A DNA stretch of 64,000 nt from Pseudomonas protegens. Its GTDB lineage: Bacteria > Pseudomonadota > Gammaproteobacteria > Pseudomonadales > Pseudomonadaceae. Positions 61,136-64,000 of this stretch are shown one piece after another (the first letter of the stretch is position 1; each line of letters begins with the position of its first letter). Below the pieces are notes generated by a model. It saw only the letters and a list, made by a program, of their open reading frames with translations, ran no database searches and was not told the DNA's origin. The DNA lies in contig NZ_CP060201.1 of NCBI RefSeq assembly GCF_013407925.2, positions 372,001 through 436,000 on the forward strand, in the 5' to 3' direction. A program made the translations under genes and the position numbers.

Positions 61136-62020
61136 ATGATCATCCGCGACACCCTGCGTGTAGAAGCCTTTTTCGACCCTCAGACCTGGACCATCAGCTA
61201 CCTGGTGATGGACCAGGCCAGCCGCCGCTGCGCGCTGATCGACAGCGTGCTGGACTACGACCCGAAATCCGGCCGCACCCGCACCGAGTCCGCCGACCGC
61301 CTGATCGCCCGGGTGCGCGAACTGGACGCCCGGGTCGACTGGATTCTGGAAACCCACGTGCACGCCGATCACCTGTCCGCCGCGGCCTACCTCAAGGACC
61401 AGCTGGGAGCCCGGGTGGCCATCGGCAATCAGATCACCCGGGTGCAGAAAGTCTTTGGCGCGCTGTTCAACGAGGCCCCGGCCTTTGCCCGCGACGGCAG
61501 CCAGTTCGACGTGCTGCTGGAAGACGGCGCCGAATTCAGCATCGGCGGCCTCAGCGCCCGAGCCCTGCACACCCCGGGGCACACCCCGGCCTGCATGACC
61601 TACCTGGTGCAAGTGGGCGATGAGTGCGTGGCCTTTGTCGGCGACACCCTGTTCATGCCCGACTACGGCACCGCCCGCTGCGACTTCCCCGGGGCCGATG
61701 CGCGAACCCTGTACCGCTCGATCGGCAAGATCCTCGCCCTGCCCCCAGAGACCCGGCTGTTCATGTGCCACGACTACCTGCCCAACGGCCGCGAACTGCA
61801 ATACATGACCACCGTCGCCGAGCAGCGCGCCAACAACATCCACATTCACCAGGGCGTCGACGAAGACAGCTTCGTGAGGATGCGCGAAGCCCGCGACGCA
61901 ACCCTGGACATGCCGGTGCTGATCCTGCCCTCGGTGCAGGTCAACATGCGCAGCGGGCACTTTCCCGAGCCCGAAGACAACGGCGTGAGCTACCTGAAGA
62001 TTCCCCTGAACACCCTATAA
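61136..62020 (+). CDS. Persulfide dioxygenase (ETHE1-like metallo-beta-lactamase fold)
   Basis: A 294-residue non-haem iron enzyme that oxidises glutathione persulfide to sulfite. Metal ligands lie in THVHADHLSA (about residues 79-88), HTPGHTPACM and GDTLFMPDYGTARCDFPGAD. The product ends without any rhodanese fusion. Start at 61136 with GGAG six bases upstream. First gene of the FisR-controlled operon; followed by sulfide:quinone oxidoreductase after 30 bp. Confidence 0.92.
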   Translation: MIIRDTLRVEAFFDPQTWTISYLVMDQASRRCALIDSVLDYDPKSGRTRTESADRLIARVRELDARVDWILETHVHADHLSAAAYLKDQLGARVAIGNQITRVQKVFGALFNEAPAFARDGSQFDVLLEDGAEFSIGGLSARALHTPGHTPACMTYLVQVGDECVAFVGDTLFMPDYGTARCDFPGADARTLYRSIGKILALPPETRLFMCHDYLPNGRELQYMTTVAEQRANNIHIHQGVDEDSFVRMREARDATLDMPVLILPSVQVNMRSGHFPEPEDNGVSYLKIPLNTL

Positions 62021-62050
62021 CTATTACTGACTCCACACGGAGACCTTGCC

Positions 62051-63328
62051 ATGCGTCCCTTCAACCCGGCCCTGCGCCCTGTCGACGGCAGCCACCAGGT
62101 GCTGATCGTCGGCGGCGGTGCCGCCGGCGTCGCCGTTGCCGCCAGCCTCTTGACCCGCGATCCGCACCTGGACGTGGCGCTCATCGACCCCGCCAAGCAC
62201 CACTACTACCAACCCGGCTGGACCCTGGTGGGCGCCGGGGTGTTCAGCGCCGCGTCCACCGAACGGACCCTGGCCGAACTGATCCCCCAGGGGGTCAAAT
62301 GGATCCAGCGCGCGGTCAGCCAGTTCGAGCCGCAACACAATACCCTGGTACTGGACAACGGCCACGTGCTGGCCTACGACCAGTTGGTCGTCTGCCCCGG
62401 GCTCAAGCTCGACTGGGCGGCCATCGACGGCCTGCCCGAGGCCCTGGGCAACCACGGCGTGACCTCCAACTACCGCTACGACCTGGCGCCCTACACCTGG
62501 CAACAGGTGCAGCAGCTGCAACAGGGCGAGGCGCTGTTCAGCCAGCCGCCGATGCCGATCAAGTGCGCCGGGGCACCGCAGAAGGCCCTGTACCTGTCCT
62601 GCGACCACTGGCTGCGCCACGGGCGCCTGGGGGCGATCAAGCCGCGCTTCCTGAATGCCGGCGGCGTGCTGTTCGGCGTCGCCGACTATGTGCCGGCGCT
62701 GATGGAATACGTGAAGAAGTACGCCATCGAACTGGATTTCGGCCATAACCTGGTGGCGGTGAACGGCCCGGCCAAGCGCGCGACCTTCGTTCGCACCCTG
62801 GCCGACGGCAGCCAGCAGCCCCTGGAGCGCGCCTTCGACCTGCTGCACGTGGTGCCGCCGCAATGCGCCCCGGACTTTATCCGCCACAGCCCGCTGGCGG
62901 ACGCCGCCGGCTGGATCGATGTCGACCCCCATAGCCTGCGCCACAGGCGTTTCGTCAACATCCACGGCCTGGGGGATGCGACCAACACCAGCAACGCCAA
63001 GACCGCCGCGGCGGCGCGCAAGCAGGCGCCGGTGGTGGCCAACAACGTGCTGGTGGCCCTCAAGCGCCTGACCCGGCTGGCCAGCTATGACGGCTACGGT
63101 TCCTGCCCGTTGACCGTGGAACGGGGCAAGATCGTCCTCGCCGAATTCACCTACGGCGGCAAGCTGGCGCCGAGCTTCCCCCGCTGGCTGCTGGACGGCC
63201 GCCAGCCGACCCGCCGCGCCTGGTGGCTGAAGGAACGGATCCTGCCGCCGCTGTACTGGCGCGGCATGCTCAAGGGCCATGAATGGCTGGCGCAACCGAA
63301 CCTGGACACGGACACCCCGCAAGCATGA
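62051..63328 (+). CDS. sqr: Sulfide:quinone oxidoreductase-like FAD protein
   Basis: A 425-residue flavoprotein of the disulfide-reductase fold. The FAD motif is VLIVGGGAAGVAVAASLL (about residues 18-35); AKHHYYQPGWTLVGAGV is highly typical of type II sulfide:quinone oxidoreductases. Redox Cys candidates are in MPIKCAGAPQKALYLSC (two Cys) and YGSCPLTVE. It passes electrons from sulfide to quinone and makes persulfide for the dioxygenase. The C-terminal amphipathic stretch (WLKERILPPLYWRGMLKG) probably binds the membrane. Confidence 0.92.
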   Translation: MRPFNPALRPVDGSHQVLIVGGGAAGVAVAASLLTRDPHLDVALIDPAKHHYYQPGWTLVGAGVFSAASTERTLAELIPQGVKWIQRAVSQFEPQHNTLVLDNGHVLAYDQLVVCPGLKLDWAAIDGLPEALGNHGVTSNYRYDLAPYTWQQVQQLQQGEALFSQPPMPIKCAGAPQKALYLSCDHWLRHGRLGAIKPRFLNAGGVLFGVADYVPALMEYVKKYAIELDFGHNLVAVNGPAKRATFVRTLADGSQQPLERAFDLLHVVPPQCAPDFIRHSPLADAAGWIDVDPHSLRHRRFVNIHGLGDATNTSNAKTAAAARKQAPVVANNVLVALKRLTRLASYDGYGSCPLTVERGKIVLAEFTYGGKLAPSFPRWLLDGRQPTRRAWWLKERILPPLYWRGMLKGHEWLAQPNLDTDTPQA

Positions 63329-64000
63329 ACGAACACAGTCTTTTGGGCGCCGGGCTGGGGGCGATCATTGGCGCTATCCTGGCCCTGACCGGGGCCGGCG
63401 GCGGCATCCTCGCGGTGCCGCTGCTGGTGTTCGGCCTGGGCCTGAGCATGGTCGAAGCCGCGCCCATCGGCTTGCTGGCGGTGGGCCTGGCCGCCAGCGT
63501 CGGCGCGGTGCTGGGCTTGCGCCAGGGCATCGTGCGTTACCGCGCGGCGGGGTTTGTCGCCAGCATCGGCATCCTCATGGCGCCACTGGGGCTGTGGCTG
63601 GCCCACCGCCTGCCCAACCTGCCCCTGGCGCTGCTGTTTTCCCTGGTGCTGCTGTATGCCTGCGGGCGCATCCTGCGCAAGGCCAGCCTGGAGTTGAAAC
63701 AGGGCCAGGCGGCGCCGCGTCCGGCGTTCCTGCCCTGTGTGCTCAACCCGGCCCAGGGGCGCCTGCGCTGGACCCTGCCCTGCGCCCGGGCACTGACCTT
63801 CACCGGCATGCTCTCGGGCCTGCTGTCGGGGTTGCTCGGGGTGGGCGGCGGCTTCGTCATCATCCCGGCCCTGAGCCGCTACACCAACCTGGACAGCAAG
63901 AGCATCGTCGCCACCTCATTGGCGGTGATTGCCCTGGTGTCCCTGGGTAGCGTGATCACCGCCAGCCTCAGCGGGGTGATGCACTGGGCGGTGGGCGCGC
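63325..64000 (+). CDS. TauE/SafE-family sulfite/sulfonate exporter, partial
   Basis: At least 225 residues; no stop is reached before the window edge. The start overlaps the sulfide:quinone oxidoreductase stop (ATGA). Hydrophobic helices and two repeats of the family motif (ALTGAGGGILAVPLL near residue 20 and GLLGVGGGFVIIPALSRY near 170) identify TauE/SafE. In this operon it probably exports sulfite or thiosulfate produced by persulfide oxidation. Confidence 0.9.
   Translation, partial: MNEHSLLGAGLGAIIGAILALTGAGGGILAVPLLVFGLGLSMVEAAPIGLLAVGLAASVGAVLGLRQGIVRYRAAGFVASIGILMAPLGLWLAHRLPNLPLALLFSLVLLYACGRILRKASLELKQGQAAPRPAFLPCVLNPAQGRLRWTLPCARALTFTGMLSGLLSGLLGVGGGFVIIPALSRYTNLDSKSIVATSLAVIALVSLGSVITASLSGVMHWAVGA

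Overview
The window looks like chromosomal DNA of a fluorescent Pseudomonas, most likely the P. protegens/P. chlororaphis lineage. It is GC-rich and carries Pseudomonas-type REP/REPIN repeats, a complete hcnABC hydrogen cyanide synthase operon with a recognisable ANR box and RsmA-type leader, a DksA2-like protein, a seven-subunit Mrp/Sha antiporter with fused A/B subunit, and several Pseudomonas-type small proteins. I saw no rRNA, tRNA, CRISPR array, prophage or insertion sequence. The species call is inference.

Layout. (1) 1-294: two copies of a repeat with 12-bp inverted termini. (2) 290-10893, minus strand: ten genes in series. They encode an SfnB-type flavin oxidoreductase, a stand-alone C-terminal domain of the same family, an NtaA/DszA-type flavin monooxygenase, a degenerate acyl-CoA-synthetase-like gene broken by a 22-bp tandem duplication, a complete branched-chain-type ABC importer (LivG/H/M, binding protein, LivF) and an FAD/NAD(P)-binding protein. 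A sigma-54-like promoter lies upstream. This looks like an uptake-plus-oxidation system for an unidentified, probably sulfur-containing, organic compound, and is my best candidate for an undescribed system. (3) 11095-13173: XRE/cupin regulator divergent from an EamA transporter, and a small membrane protein. (4) 13379-19451: Mrp/Sha cation/proton antiporter operon, every junction overlapping. (5) 19583-28253: DUF3995 protein, DUF2946 protein plus TonB receptor, an orphan betaine/choline-type binding protein, small hypotheticals, a chemoreceptor with its putative sensor domain at the C-terminus, and a DksA2-like protein.

(6) 28675-43444: a complete myo-inositol locus. The iolC-E-B-A-I-D-G genes and a three-gene sugar ABC importer lie on the minus strand; the RpiR-type regulator iolR is divergent from iolC. 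A perfect GGAA-N6-TTCC operator sits between iolC and iolR, and a one-mismatch copy lies upstream of the importer. (7) 43441-49198: patatin-like lipase, a DHH phosphoesterase with a probable C-terminal frameshift, a MocR-type regulator divergent from a Bcr/CflA-type exporter, and a glutathione S-transferase. (8) 49330-52457: hcnABC. (9) 52520-57184: small membrane and secreted proteins, including a 24-residue peptide gene, an OmpR/EnvZ-type two-component pair and a DUF1652-like protein. (10) 57321-64000: PAS-LuxR regulator, GNAT acetyltransferase, then a sulfide-oxidation module: FisR-type sigma-54 activator divergent from persulfide dioxygenase, sulfide:quinone oxidoreductase and a TauE/SafE exporter cut by the window edge. 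Three CTGCCA repeats at exact 10-bp spacing lie between fisR and the dioxygenase.

REPIN-like repeats fill many of the convergent 3' ends and also sit inside two operons. The antisense strands of most genes contain long open frames with no protein-like character; I treated these as GC-rich shadows.
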